Source: Bacillota bacterium (GTDB taxonomy: Bacteria > Bacillota > Clostridia > Lachnospirales > Lachnospiraceae). Taken from it: 64,000 bases of DNA. Below are positions 37,039 to 46,168 of this stretch, one piece after another. A program made the position numbers and the translations under genes. Location: NCBI GenBank assembly GCA_023386815.1, contig JAEWIZ010000008.1, positions 1 through 64,000 of the forward strand. Direction: 5' to 3'. Position 1 is the stretch's first letter. Every line of letters starts with the position of its first letter. The notes below the pieces were generated by a model. It searched no databases, was not told the DNA's origin, and saw only the letters and a list, made by a program, of their open reading frames with translations.

Positions 37039-37305
37039 ATTTAACAAATCTCCTCTTTTAAGAATAAATTTGTAAGGCTACAACTATTGAAAGCAATGTT
37101 ATTAACGATGTGGTAAAAATGCACAAAATAGTAATGGGGAAAATGGATGAATTATAGCAAATATATAATATGTAACAAGAAATAAAGATAAAGTATGTAA
37201 ATGTTGTCAGTGATTTTATTGTGAGCAATCAACAAAACCGTTGTTTTACACAGGATATAGGGGATGCTATCATATTATTATCTATTAAAAACAAGGAGGA
37301 TGTAT

Positions 37306-38577
37306 ATGTTTAATTTATTTGGAGGAGTAAAAGATAAGCGCTTTATAAGTAAAGCAGTTCCATTAGTAATTCTAGGAATGGCCTTTTATTATTTGTTCGC
37401 AGTTTTAACAGGGGAACAAATAAATCTACTCACAACTTCTTTAATAAGTGATACTGGGTGGGATATTACAGTAATAACGTCAACAATTACATATGGAAGT
37501 TTATTGGCAGTTCCGTTGGTGTATATTGTAAACACTTTATTTATGAAAGTCAATGGAAAAAGAGTAATTGTTGGTGCAGTAGTGCTGATTGCTATAACTG
37601 TTGCTCTTATTGGTTTATCAGATAAAATTGGTAGCGCTGCTCTGTTTATAATAGCTTTTTTGATTATGCGTATCATGACTGTCATTATTGAACAGGGTGC
37701 ACAAAATATGTGTAATAATTGGTGGGCAAAAAACAGAGGAAAGGCATTAGGAATAATAACAATTGGAGCTCCGTTAGCATCAGCAACTTTTGTTGCAATT
37801 TCTAAATTGGGCATCAATGGAGGACTCAAATTTTCTGGTACATACTTTGTGTTCGGAGTAATTATTTTGATTATTGCTGTGCTGATAGGAATATTTTATA
37901 CAAATTCACCATCAGATGTGGGTCTATATCCGGATGGTGAGTTAACAGAAATAATTCCGCAACATGAAAATATAGAGAAACCAATGTCAATAAAGGAAAT
38001 ATTGTCAAAGGCAGATGCTTGGATGTTGATTATATCCTATGGCATTTTATATTTTGGTATTACCTGTATTACTGCATTTTTTGTACCGGCAATGACAATG
38101 AATGGTGTGAGTGCATCCTTGTATCTCTCAAGTCTTGCAGTAGGTGCAATTGTTGGTATTCCTATTAGTTATTTACTAGGTGTAATTGATGATAAATATG
38201 GAACACCAAAGGCATCTTTATGTATGTGTGTATTATACATAATTGGTTTTCTTGGAATGGGATTGACCAGAGGAAATACAGTTGTAACTGTAATTATGGC
38301 AACGATTGGATATGCAGGTATTACAGGAGGATGTCCAAACCTTCGTCCTTCTATCAATGTTTATGTTTTTGGACGTAAAAACTTTTTGGCAGTTACAAGA
38401 ATTCTTTTTGCTATACAGGGAGTTATTGCTGCATTTGCAAGTATGTATATGGGTAAATTTATAGCTGCAGGTAATATTAACATGGCTTATTTTGTTTTAG
38501 TTGGAGCAGTTATAATTGCAGCAATACTTCTAATTATCCTTGGACGTAAGCCTGCCTATGATGAAAGAAATAAATAA
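37306..38577 (+). CDS. Major facilitator superfamily carrier
   Basis: The 423-residue product has 12 hydrophobic helices and resembles the oxalate/formate-antiporter-like branch of MFS, with NNWWAKNRGKALGI after helix 4 and the loop DKYGTPKA between the halves. AAGGAGG precedes the ATG at 37306. A zinc dehydrogenase gene follows 105 bp downstream and the LysR pair diverges upstream, so an imported organic acid or alcohol that is then oxidised is a fair guess. The substrate is not known. Confidence 0.85.
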   Translation: MFNLFGGVKDKRFISKAVPLVILGMAFYYLFAVLTGEQINLLTTSLISDTGWDITVITSTITYGSLLAVPLVYIVNTLFMKVNGKRVIVGAVVLIAITVALIGLSDKIGSAALFIIAFLIMRIMTVIIEQGAQNMCNNWWAKNRGKALGIITIGAPLASATFVAISKLGINGGLKFSGTYFVFGVIILIIAVLIGIFYTNSPSDVGLYPDGELTEIIPQHENIEKPMSIKEILSKADAWMLIISYGILYFGITCITAFFVPAMTMNGVSASLYLSSLAVGAIVGIPISYLLGVIDDKYGTPKASLCMCVLYIIGFLGMGLTRGNTVVTVIMATIGYAGITGGCPNLRPSINVYVFGRKNFLAVTRILFAIQGVIAAFASMYMGKFIAAGNINMAYFVLVGAVIIAAILLIILGRKPAYDERNK

Positions 38578-38682
38578 ACTGTTTATAGTAATCCTTGCTA
38601 CAACTAATGATCATTGCACTGAGTTACAGGTCATTCATTTGAACAGGAAATAAACTGATTTTAGATTTAAGGGAGACATACA

Positions 38683-39729
38683 ATGATGAAAGCAGCAGTA
38701 TTTTACGGAAAAGGTAATATTAAAATTGAAGAAAGACCAATTCCAAAAGCCGGTTATGGGCAAGCTGTAATAAAAATGGATTATACCGGTGTTTGCGGAA
38801 CAGATATTGAAGCCTATAAACATGAAATTATTAAGCCAGTTATTGTTTTAGGTCATGAAAATGTTGGTACAGTTTATGAAATTGGTGAAGGTGTAAATAA
38901 CCTTAAAGTTGGTGATAAAGTATTATGCGGACCACCTTCTTATTGTAAGGAAGCTTGTTTTGCTTGCAAGAGTGGAAAGCCAAATATTTGTGTTCACGGA
39001 TTTGGACGCACTGCTGGGATTGGAGGTCCTGACGGTGGATATGCTGAATATATGCTGGTACAGGATGTTGAACATACTATGATTATCAAAATTCCTTATA
39101 ATGTGAAACCAGAAGAGGCAGTCCTGTTTGATGTAATCTGTGTGGCATTACATGCACTTCGTAAATCAAATTTCAAATTTGGAGATAATGTTGTTATATC
39201 AGGAACCGGGCCAATTGGTATTTCTTTAATACAAATTGCGAAAGCGGCTGGAGCTAGAAAAGTAATTGCAATTGGAACAAATCCCAAGAAGTTTGATCTA
39301 TTAAAGTCTTATGGAGCAGATGAGTGTATCGATGCCAAAACATGTGAAAACCTTGCAGGAGAAGTGAGAAGATTGCTTGGTAATGAGGATGGTGCTGACG
39401 TTACCTTCGAGTGTGCTGGAAATCAGAATAGCGTGCTTAACTGTATTTATCACGTGGCGAAGAATGGAAGTCAGGTTGTACTCGTTGGATGTCCGGGAGA
39501 ACCAATGGATAAACTGATCCTTGCGATGGTTGCACCAAGAGAGATTGATTTAATAACTTCGTTTGTGTATACACCAGAAGAAATCCAAATGTATTTGTCC
39601 ATGGTGGCTGATGAAAAGATTAAATTTCCGAATATGGTAACAGATATCATAACACTTGATGATCTTGTAGAAAAAGGAATTGGCCGTAAGAATTGGGAAG
39701 GTCAATTAAAAATACTTGTGAAACATTAG
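38683..39729 (+). CDS. Zinc-dependent alcohol/polyol dehydrogenase (MDR family)
   Basis: The 348-residue product is a medium-chain dehydrogenase. The catalytic zinc ligands are in YTGVCGTDIEAY and LGHENVG, a structural zinc loop has CKEACFACKSGKPNIC, and the Rossmann motif is GTGPIGISLIQIAKAAGA. The glycine-rich loop and Gly-Thr-Asn after IAI may favour either NAD or NADP. GGGAG precedes the ATG. It pairs with the MFS gene upstream. A substrate cannot be assigned. Confidence 0.9.
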   Translation: MMKAAVFYGKGNIKIEERPIPKAGYGQAVIKMDYTGVCGTDIEAYKHEIIKPVIVLGHENVGTVYEIGEGVNNLKVGDKVLCGPPSYCKEACFACKSGKPNICVHGFGRTAGIGGPDGGYAEYMLVQDVEHTMIIKIPYNVKPEEAVLFDVICVALHALRKSNFKFGDNVVISGTGPIGISLIQIAKAAGARKVIAIGTNPKKFDLLKSYGADECIDAKTCENLAGEVRRLLGNEDGADVTFECAGNQNSVLNCIYHVAKNGSQVVLVGCPGEPMDKLILAMVAPREIDLITSFVYTPEEIQMYLSMVADEKIKFPNMVTDIITLDDLVEKGIGRKNWEGQLKILVKH

Positions 39730-39787
39730 TACTACAAGGAAGTATTAGCACAAATGCAGATAAGCACAAAACAATACCTACCTTATT

Positions 39788-39906
39788 AGCAGCTCAGGCA
39801 GTGTTAAACAATAAATAATCGCGAAATAAATGAGCCAAGCACGTAGTGCTTGATAAATGGAAACCATCTGCTCTGGTGCTTGCACCAAAGGGCAGATGGT
39901 TTTTAA
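39788..39906 (+). repeat. Second copy of the ppdK 3' end and terminator
   Basis: It matches 35044-35162 over 119 bp, including the codons for AAQAVLNNK and the stop. The few differences include a synonymous GCA/GCT change. No ppdK gene precedes it, so it is a fragment. It provides a working terminator for the dehydrogenase gene. Confidence 0.9.
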
Positions 39907-40231
39907 TACGGCTTTAGCCTGTTGAAAATGTCTGCGCAGCGTGTAGACATTTGAAACTAAAATCCACCTGCTATGCGGGTGGTAAGCCCTTTGTTTAAGT
40001 AATAGAATTCCTAGGATTCACCGCTATCTTCATCTCATCCGACACGTTCGGTCCAGCATCATCCGACATCCAAATTTCCCTCTTTTACTCAATTATAAAT
40101 TGCCCTAGACATAGAGTGAAATAAAAATACGAATTGGTAAAAAAGGTAAAAATTGTGCTTCTTTAAGTAAAAAAAATCTATTTGTGTTCCAGATGAATAA
40201 TTATATAATGAGAAGGAAAAGAGGTAATTGT
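39907..40231. other. Hairpin cluster after the repeat, then empty AT-rich stretch
   Basis: AAATGTCT/AGACATTT (about 39926-39953) and CCACCTGC-TAT-GCGGGTGG (about 39963-39981) are compact hairpins. The second resembles in form the one at 97-117 and may be an IS200/IS605-type end. From about 40000 to 40231 I see no gene. Confidence 0.4.
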
Positions 40232-40816
40232 ATGAAAATAAAAAAATATCTGCCAATTTTTTTTGCTGTCGTACTCATGCTACTATTGATGACAGCATGC
40301 GGTAAGAATGAGAATGACATCGCTAAATCAAATGAAGCACTGGGGTTATATGGCAGTTGGGCATATATACACGATAAAGAGACGGCGATAGCTGTATTTC
40401 GCGAAGATGGTACGGCACAGTATGAAGGCAAGGACTATTCCTTTGATTGTGACAGTCAGTTTATTACGCTAAAGGATAAAGCTGGCGAGACAATACAGCT
40501 TCGCTATACAATTGATGACGAGGGGATATACCTATATAGTAACAATACATATACCTTTGCTGGTGAGGGCGAGCCTTCTAGCCTGGTAGGTGAATGGTCA
40601 TGTGTAGAAAAACACTGGTCTTACTCCTTTACTGAGGCAGGAACATTCATGGAGGACGATATTTTTCCTGGCTACTATACGGTAGATGATGAGAATTCGA
40701 CCTTTAAACTTGTTTACAATGATATGTTTGAAGATACAGTGTGTTATTTTCGGTTGGAAGAGAATAAGCTGAACATTGAATATCCGTGGCGCATGGTTAG
40801 AATAAGCGACAAATAA
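40232..40816 (+). CDS. Lipoprotein with two similar beta-rich repeats
   Basis: The 194-residue precursor has a lipoprotein signal ending LMTAC. Two related segments follow, around residues 36-90 (LYGSWAYI... YTIDDEGIYLY) and 115-190 (LVGEWSCVEKHWSYSF... YTVDDENSTFKLVY). The pattern, a Gly-Trp start, a middle EDGT/EAGT and a YxxDDE strand, resembles lipocalin-like or DUF5640-type domains. AGAGGT precedes the ATG at 40232. It lies just upstream of the ABC importer genes, but a link is not proven. Confidence 0.75.
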   Translation: MKIKKYLPIFFAVVLMLLLMTACGKNENDIAKSNEALGLYGSWAYIHDKETAIAVFREDGTAQYEGKDYSFDCDSQFITLKDKAGETIQLRYTIDDEGIYLYSNNTYTFAGEGEPSSLVGEWSCVEKHWSYSFTEAGTFMEDDIFPGYYTVDDENSTFKLVYNDMFEDTVCYFRLEENKLNIEYPWRMVRISDK

Positions 40817-40934
40817 CAAGGATGGGAAATGTGATGTGCACCTAACTGACATGCGGCAGAATGCCGGATGCTTCAAAGATACACCGGGTCATATCACACA
40901 AACATAAATAAAACAATATTTAAGGAGGAAAATT

Positions 40935-42272
40935 ATGAAAAAAGTTATTGTATTGCTACTGACTCTGGGGATGATCGTATCTCTCGTTGGATGCGGAAAA
41001 TCAAAAACAACCGAAGCACCTGCCACAACCGATGAACCTGCAGCAACGGAAGCACCCGCTGCTGCAACCGAAGAGCCTACCGCAACCGTGAGTGAGCCTA
41101 TCGACCTCACTATGTGGTGTATCGCTGTAGAGAGTGATTCAAATCGTCATGCTTATGAAGCTGGTATTGCTGATTTCCAGGCAGCTCATCCCGAAATCAA
41201 CCTTACTTGGGAAGCTACACAAAACCAGGAATACAAGACAAAGATTAAGGCTGCTGTTGCAGCAAACGAATTACCTGATATCTTCTACACATGGGGATGT
41301 GCTTTCCTTGGTGATTTTGTTGATGCGGGTCGTGTTTATGCTGCAGATGAAGCTTATGCTAAGTATGCTTCTGAATTGCCTGAAGTTATGATGGGCAACG
41401 TTACATATGATGGCAAGCCTTATGCCGCTCCAATCACTATGAACATCGTAGCTATGTTCTCCAATATGGATCTTCTTAAGCAAGCAGGCATTGATAAGGT
41501 TCCTGCTACCTACGACGAGCTGATTGCTACTTGCGATGCGCTTGTTGCAAAGGGAATTACTCCTTTTGGATGCTCAGGAAAAGAGACCTGGTGTGTAACC
41601 GAGTATCTTGAGTCCATTATTGAGAAGACTGCTGGTGCTCCTGCCATGAATGATATTTTTACCGGCAAAGCTTCATGGGCTAACGATGATGTAGTTAAGG
41701 CAGTTGGCATCTTCCAGGAAATGATTAACAAAAAGTATTTTGATCCGGAAGGAATTGCACTTTCAAATGACGAGGTTAAAGCAAACTTCATCGCAGGAAA
41801 ATACGCTTTCTATATCAATGGTACATGGAACTGTGCTGATTTTGCTAATGCGGGTCTGACCGATAAGATTCAGGTTGCTGAGTTCCCGGTTATTGATACT
41901 ACGAAGTCTAAGTTGGGTGAGCTCATTGGTGGACCGACTGATGGACTTGCTGTTGCAGCTGATTCTCCGAATGCAGCAATTGCTGCAGATAGTGCATTTG
42001 AAATTGCTAGAAACATCTGCAAATATGGTTACCTTGATGGTAATGGACTTCCAGCATGGACACAAGATCCTAATGGTGACTATTCATCCATCAATCCTTT
42101 GACACAGTCTGTTGCTGAGATTGTTGCTAATTCAAGCCAGTTAGTTCCGTTTGGTGACAATGCAATGCCTGCTGATACCGCAAACATTTATCTTGACTAT
42201 GTAAGCCAGATTTATTCTTCTGCTATCGACGGTAAGGCATTTGTGGATGGTCTTGTAAAGGATATTAAGTAA
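40935..42272 (+). CDS. ABC-transporter sugar-binding lipoprotein (family 1)
   Basis: The 445-residue protein catches a carbohydrate outside the cell and delivers it to the two permeases encoded next. A signal peptide ends in the lipobox SLVGC. A low-complexity linker rich in Thr, Glu, Ala and Pro (residues 24-53) follows. The binding domain shows FQAAHPEINLTWE, LPDIFYTWG and FIAGKYAFYINGTWN, typical of family-1 solute-binding proteins. AAGGAGG precedes the ATG. No ATPase is encoded here; a shared MsmX-like ATPase elsewhere is usual. Confidence 0.93.
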   Translation: MKKVIVLLLTLGMIVSLVGCGKSKTTEAPATTDEPAATEAPAAATEEPTATVSEPIDLTMWCIAVESDSNRHAYEAGIADFQAAHPEINLTWEATQNQEYKTKIKAAVAANELPDIFYTWGCAFLGDFVDAGRVYAADEAYAKYASELPEVMMGNVTYDGKPYAAPITMNIVAMFSNMDLLKQAGIDKVPATYDELIATCDALVAKGITPFGCSGKETWCVTEYLESIIEKTAGAPAMNDIFTGKASWANDDVVKAVGIFQEMINKKYFDPEGIALSNDEVKANFIAGKYAFYINGTWNCADFANAGLTDKIQVAEFPVIDTTKSKLGELIGGPTDGLAVAADSPNAAIAADSAFEIARNICKYGYLDGNGLPAWTQDPNGDYSSINPLTQSVAEIVANSSQLVPFGDNAMPADTANIYLDYVSQIYSSAIDGKAFVDGLVKDIK

Positions 42273-42346
42273 TTCTGGGAAGTACATGATAATTTAAGAA
42301 ATATGAATGAGAGCCGTTACGTTGCCAGGTTCTAATTCGACTAAGA

Positions 42347-42401
42347 AAGAAGCGGTTTCCCAACGATTGTCTGGAACGAAATCATCTGGGAACCGCTTCT
42401 T
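42347..42401 (+). promoter_or_regulatory. Intercistronic hairpin between binding protein and permease genes
   Basis: AAGAAGCGGTTTCCCA (42347-42362) pairs with TGGGAACCGCTTCTT (42387-42401) with one bulged base. There is no T-tract. Such stems commonly protect or partly terminate the message after a binding-protein gene. Confidence 0.65.
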
Positions 42402-42423
42402 ATCTAATAGGGAAGGGATCAAG

Positions 42424-43305
42424 ATGAAAAACCTATATAGTAATAAACTAACAATTATTCTTTTTATTCTCCCTGCGTTGTTGCTTTTTTTACTCATTCT
42501 TATAGCACCGATATTTGTATCGGGCTATTACAGTTTATTTGATTGGAACGGCTTTGGAAAAAAGACTTTCATTGGATTAGAAAATTATACGGAACTATTT
42601 ACCAGTAATTCAATAGGCTTTATGAAGGCTCTGGGCAATTCAATGCTTTTAGCATTGCTTTCCGTAGTAATTCAGTTGCCTATTGCACTGGGTCTTGCAC
42701 TACTTCTCGGTAGGGGAAGAAAGGGTGAACGAGGTTTTCTAACAATTTATTTTATACCAGTTCTTATTTCGACTGTTGTTATCGGTCAGCTCTGGCTAAA
42801 GATTTACAATCCATCCTACGGTTTACTTAATGTAGTGCTGAAATCTATTGGACTGGATAGCTTGGCAAAGATTTGGCTTGGAGATGTAAAGACTGCACTC
42901 GGCGCTGCTTTCGTACCTGTTTTATGGCAGTATGTCGGTTATCATATGCTGCTAATGTTTGCAGGTATCAAGAGTGTTCCTACCGAGTATCGCGAGGCTG
43001 CAATGATTGATGGAGCCAGAGAGGGTCAGGTAAACCGTTATATTGTGATACCATACATAAAGCCTATACTGAAGATAAGTACGATCTTCGCTGTTACAGG
43101 CTCCCTTAAGGCTTTTGATTTAATCTATGTTTTAACAAATGGCGGACCGTTACACGCGACCGAAGTGCCCAGTACGCTGATGATAAGTATGTTGTTCCTG
43201 CGTAATCGATATGGTATGGGTAGTACGATTGCTTTCCTTCTCATCATTTTGTGCTTCTCATTTGCTATGATTATAAGCCGCATATTCAAGAATAAGGAGG
43301 ATTAA
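42424..43305 (+). CDS. Carbohydrate ABC-transporter permease (MalF/UgpA type)
   Basis: The 293-residue protein has six hydrophobic helices. The EAA loop that docks the ATPase reads EYREAAMIDGAREGQVNRYI. The first helix and following FVSGYYSLFDWNG are typical of the CUT1 family. GGGAAGGGATC precedes the ATG at 42424; the frame is open for 39 codons upstream, but that part forms the hairpin and is not coding. The second permease starts 4 bases after its stop. Confidence 0.92.
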   Translation: MKNLYSNKLTIILFILPALLLFLLILIAPIFVSGYYSLFDWNGFGKKTFIGLENYTELFTSNSIGFMKALGNSMLLALLSVVIQLPIALGLALLLGRGRKGERGFLTIYFIPVLISTVVIGQLWLKIYNPSYGLLNVVLKSIGLDSLAKIWLGDVKTALGAAFVPVLWQYVGYHMLLMFAGIKSVPTEYREAAMIDGAREGQVNRYIVIPYIKPILKISTIFAVTGSLKAFDLIYVLTNGGPLHATEVPSTLMISMLFLRNRYGMGSTIAFLLIILCFSFAMIISRIFKNKED

Positions 43306-43309
43306 CAAC

Positions 43310-44182
43310 GTGAAAAATAAGAAATCGATACACCGAGGTGAGTCCAACTTGATGAAGAGAAGCAAGGGTAAAGAGGTTTTGGTATATATAGTCTTTGGCA
43401 TCTGGGCATTGATTAACCTGTTCCCTGTCTATTGGATGTTTACTTTCTCGCTCAAGAGTAATACGGAGATATTTGGCGTTAATGTGGCCGGACTTCCGAA
43501 AGAGTGGCTCTGGTCTAATTATCAAAAGGCATTGAGTGTGGGTCATATTGGAAAATATTTCGTAAATAGTGTCATAGTTTCCCTTACGACCATTATTATA
43601 GTTATGCTTTTTTCACTCATGGCGACCTTTGCTCTGACAAGATTTATTTGGAAGGGAAGGAAGCGAATGAACGGTTTTTTTATGCTTGGATTGACAATTC
43701 CGATTCATGCAGCACTCGTGCCTATTTATGTCACCCTTTCAAGACTGGATTTGCTCAATAAATATATTTCTCTTATTATTCCCTACGCTGCCTTTTCATT
43801 GGCGATGGGGATACTCATTTGTACAGGTTTCATGCAAGAATTGCCCATGGATCTTGATGAAGCGGCATGTATTGATGGTTGCAATACATGGGGTATTTTC
43901 TTTCGGATTATAGTACCGTTGATGAAGCCGGCTGTGGCAACGGTGTCTATTTACACATTCCTACAGTGCTGGAACGAGTTGATGTTTGCGAATAACTTTA
44001 TTACTGATTCCGCGCACAAAACACTGCCTGTCGGTGTGCAGGCACTTTCCGGACAGTATACGACGGATTGGGGACCGATCGGTGCGGCGTTGGTTTTAGC
44101 AACATTCCCGACGCTCCTATTCTATGCGTTCTTTAGCAAGAAAATACAAGCGAGCTTCATTGCTGGAGCAATCAAGGGTTAG
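43310..44182 (+). CDS. Carbohydrate ABC-transporter permease (MalG/UgpE type)
   Basis: The 290-residue protein has six helices and the EAA loop LDEAACIDGCNTWGIFFRI. FPVYWMFTFSLKSNTEIF near the N-terminus is typical of the family. The start is GTG 43310 because AAGGAGG lies 8 bases ahead; ATG 43352 has no such site. With the preceding permease it forms the membrane channel. The C-terminus SFIAGAIKG is the usual CUT1 ending. Confidence 0.92.
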   Translation: MKNKKSIHRGESNLMKRSKGKEVLVYIVFGIWALINLFPVYWMFTFSLKSNTEIFGVNVAGLPKEWLWSNYQKALSVGHIGKYFVNSVIVSLTTIIIVMLFSLMATFALTRFIWKGRKRMNGFFMLGLTIPIHAALVPIYVTLSRLDLLNKYISLIIPYAAFSLAMGILICTGFMQELPMDLDEAACIDGCNTWGIFFRIIVPLMKPAVATVSIYTFLQCWNELMFANNFITDSAHKTLPVGVQALSGQYTTDWGPIGAALVLATFPTLLFYAFFSKKIQASFIAGAIKG

Positions 44183-44214
44183 TGATATTAAAATTATGTT
44201 TCATATGGGTTTCG

Positions 44215-44263
44215 GACTCTGTTAAGTAGCTATATACATAACAGAGTCGGAGACTTATTTTTT
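44215..44263 (+). terminator. Terminator of the ABC importer operon
   Basis: GACTCTGTTA (44215-44224) pairs with TAACAGAGTC (44239-44248), followed by a T-rich tract ending near 44263. Confidence 0.7.
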
Positions 44264-44413
44264 CTCCAAACTTGCAGAATGTGTTTCGTCTGGTTACCAG
44301 AGCTTTGGACTATTTTGTCTGTCCATATTGATAATAAGGAGCGGATGTGATACGATAACATATGAATGTATAAGATTGGCATTTACACAAATATAGGTGA
44401 TTGAGGTGTAGAA

Positions 44414-46168
44414 ATGTGGCATGGCGGCAATAGTTTAAAACGTGGTAATAAAATGTCGCTACAGCAAACGGCTCTGTTAATGCTTATTATTCTGTTGTTA
44501 TTTTTCTGTATGATGTTTATGATAGCAACTTCTATCATAAGCAAGAGAACAGAAGATGATTTCAAAATAAGTACTTCGGAAACAGCAGTCAACAATGTGG
44601 TGTCTACCATCAGAGCAAGTTTGGTGAACTACAATTATTTATCACGTCTGATCATGGTCAATGATAGAGTTGTGAAGTATTTAAAGGCGAAAGATTTAGA
44701 TAAAGATAAAATATATGAGGCACGAAGGGGTATCTATGAAATACAATATTTGTATAGCTATATCGATTCGGTATACATATTCCGCAACGATGGTGAGTAT
44801 GTAAGTACAGGACAAGGTAAATACTTTGTCGATTTAAACAACTTGGAGCGTTCTAATATATTGAAGGCACGTGGTCGTACAGTTATTTCGATTAATGGCA
44901 ATGGCACGATTAGAAAAAACAACAGTAAGCCCTTTCTTACTATGTCGCGTGCAATCTACGATATTAATTCGCAAAAGCTCTTGGGTATCCTTATCATGAA
45001 CATATCAAGTAAAATATTTGATGATACACTTGCACTGCAGAATTCCAGCGGTATGTGTATACTTGATAGTGAGGGTACACTTCTATGTGGGAATGAAAAA
45101 ATAAGCACATTATATGACAGTAGCTACAATAGTGACAGTATGGTATATAAGAATATCCATTTAGGTGGTGAGAAGAAGACGCTGACCGGTAAACAGGCGG
45201 TAAAGCCACTGGTGGTTCTGTGTGCAAGTGGTAAGGGTGCAGAGGCACTACCGATAGATACCATATATGCACTGATGTTGACTCTGACAGCATTTATCCT
45301 GTCGGTGTTTGTTTGTGGCTTGTTTATCACGGTTAATATTGCGCAACCGATTAGAAACCTAAGTGTAGCAATGGAACGAACGAAGTCATCAGGATGGCTT
45401 AAGATGATTGACGCCGAAATGCCAAACAATGAAATTGGCCGATTGGCTGAAAGCTATAATAGCATGATAGGATATCTTAACGAGCTTTTCAATCGCTTAC
45501 TGGAGGATGAAAAGAACGTACAGAAGGCGGAGATGCGTGTTCTACAAGAGCAGATAAAGCCACATTTTCTCTATAATACACTAGAAACCATCAGCTATAT
45601 GGCAGTTCAAGAGAATGCAAGCAGAGTGCACGATGCACTGGAAACACTGGGTAGCTTTTACCGCAATTCCCTTAGCAAAGGTGATCACGATATACCACTA
45701 AAACGTGAGCTTCGCATTACACAGGATTACCTCTCCCTACAAAAGCTACGGTATGAAGATGTATTTGATGATGAATATATTCTTGACGATAGTACACTCG
45801 ATTGCATGATACCTAAGCTGATTCTTCAGCCCCTTGTGGAAAACTGTATCTACCATGGAGTGCGTCTCAAGGGAGAAAAGTGCGTTATTCGTATCACTAC
45901 CCGAATGGAAGAGGGAGGTTTTTACATAATTGTATACGATTCCGGCGTTGGCATGAGTGCTGATCAGATAAAGAACGTTCTGGAGACAAGCGAGGAGGAT
46001 GATGCAAAAATGCTGTCAGGCTTCGGTCTGCGTGGTACCATCAATCGGATACGCTATTATTATGACTGCGACAACGTAGTGCAGATACGCAGTGAACCGG
46101 GCGAGTATACAGAAATTAAAATTTACATTCCCAAGATGAGGGAAACCAAAGCAGAGGGGGAAAAATAA
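44414..46168 (+). CDS. YesM-type sensor histidine kinase
   Basis: The 584-residue membrane kinase probably senses a sugar or its binding protein. TM1 is at about residues 17-40, an outer sensor domain follows, and TM2 is at about 285-305. A HAMP linker leads to the His_kinase domain with the phospho-His in QIKPHFLYNTLE, and the ATPase shows LVENCIYHG, DSGVGMS and GFGLRGT. GAGGTG precedes the ATG. The stop overlaps the start of the regulator gene by one base (TAATG), so the pair is translationally coupled. Confidence 0.92.
   Translation: MWHGGNSLKRGNKMSLQQTALLMLIILLLFFCMMFMIATSIISKRTEDDFKISTSETAVNNVVSTIRASLVNYNYLSRLIMVNDRVVKYLKAKDLDKDKIYEARRGIYEIQYLYSYIDSVYIFRNDGEYVSTGQGKYFVDLNNLERSNILKARGRTVISINGNGTIRKNNSKPFLTMSRAIYDINSQKLLGILIMNISSKIFDDTLALQNSSGMCILDSEGTLLCGNEKISTLYDSSYNSDSMVYKNIHLGGEKKTLTGKQAVKPLVVLCASGKGAEALPIDTIYALMLTLTAFILSVFVCGLFITVNIAQPIRNLSVAMERTKSSGWLKMIDAEMPNNEIGRLAESYNSMIGYLNELFNRLLEDEKNVQKAEMRVLQEQIKPHFLYNTLETISYMAVQENASRVHDALETLGSFYRNSLSKGDHDIPLKRELRITQDYLSLQKLRYEDVFDDEYILDDSTLDCMIPKLILQPLVENCIYHGVRLKGEKCVIRITTRMEEGGFYIIVYDSGVGMSADQIKNVLETSEEDDAKMLSGFGLRGTINRIRYYYDCDNVVQIRSEPGEYTEIKIYIPKMRETKAEGEK

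Noticed and set aside
42307..42423. Upstream extension of the first permease frame
   Set aside because: It overlaps the intercistronic hairpin, lacks a ribosome site, and the family start fits ATG 42424.
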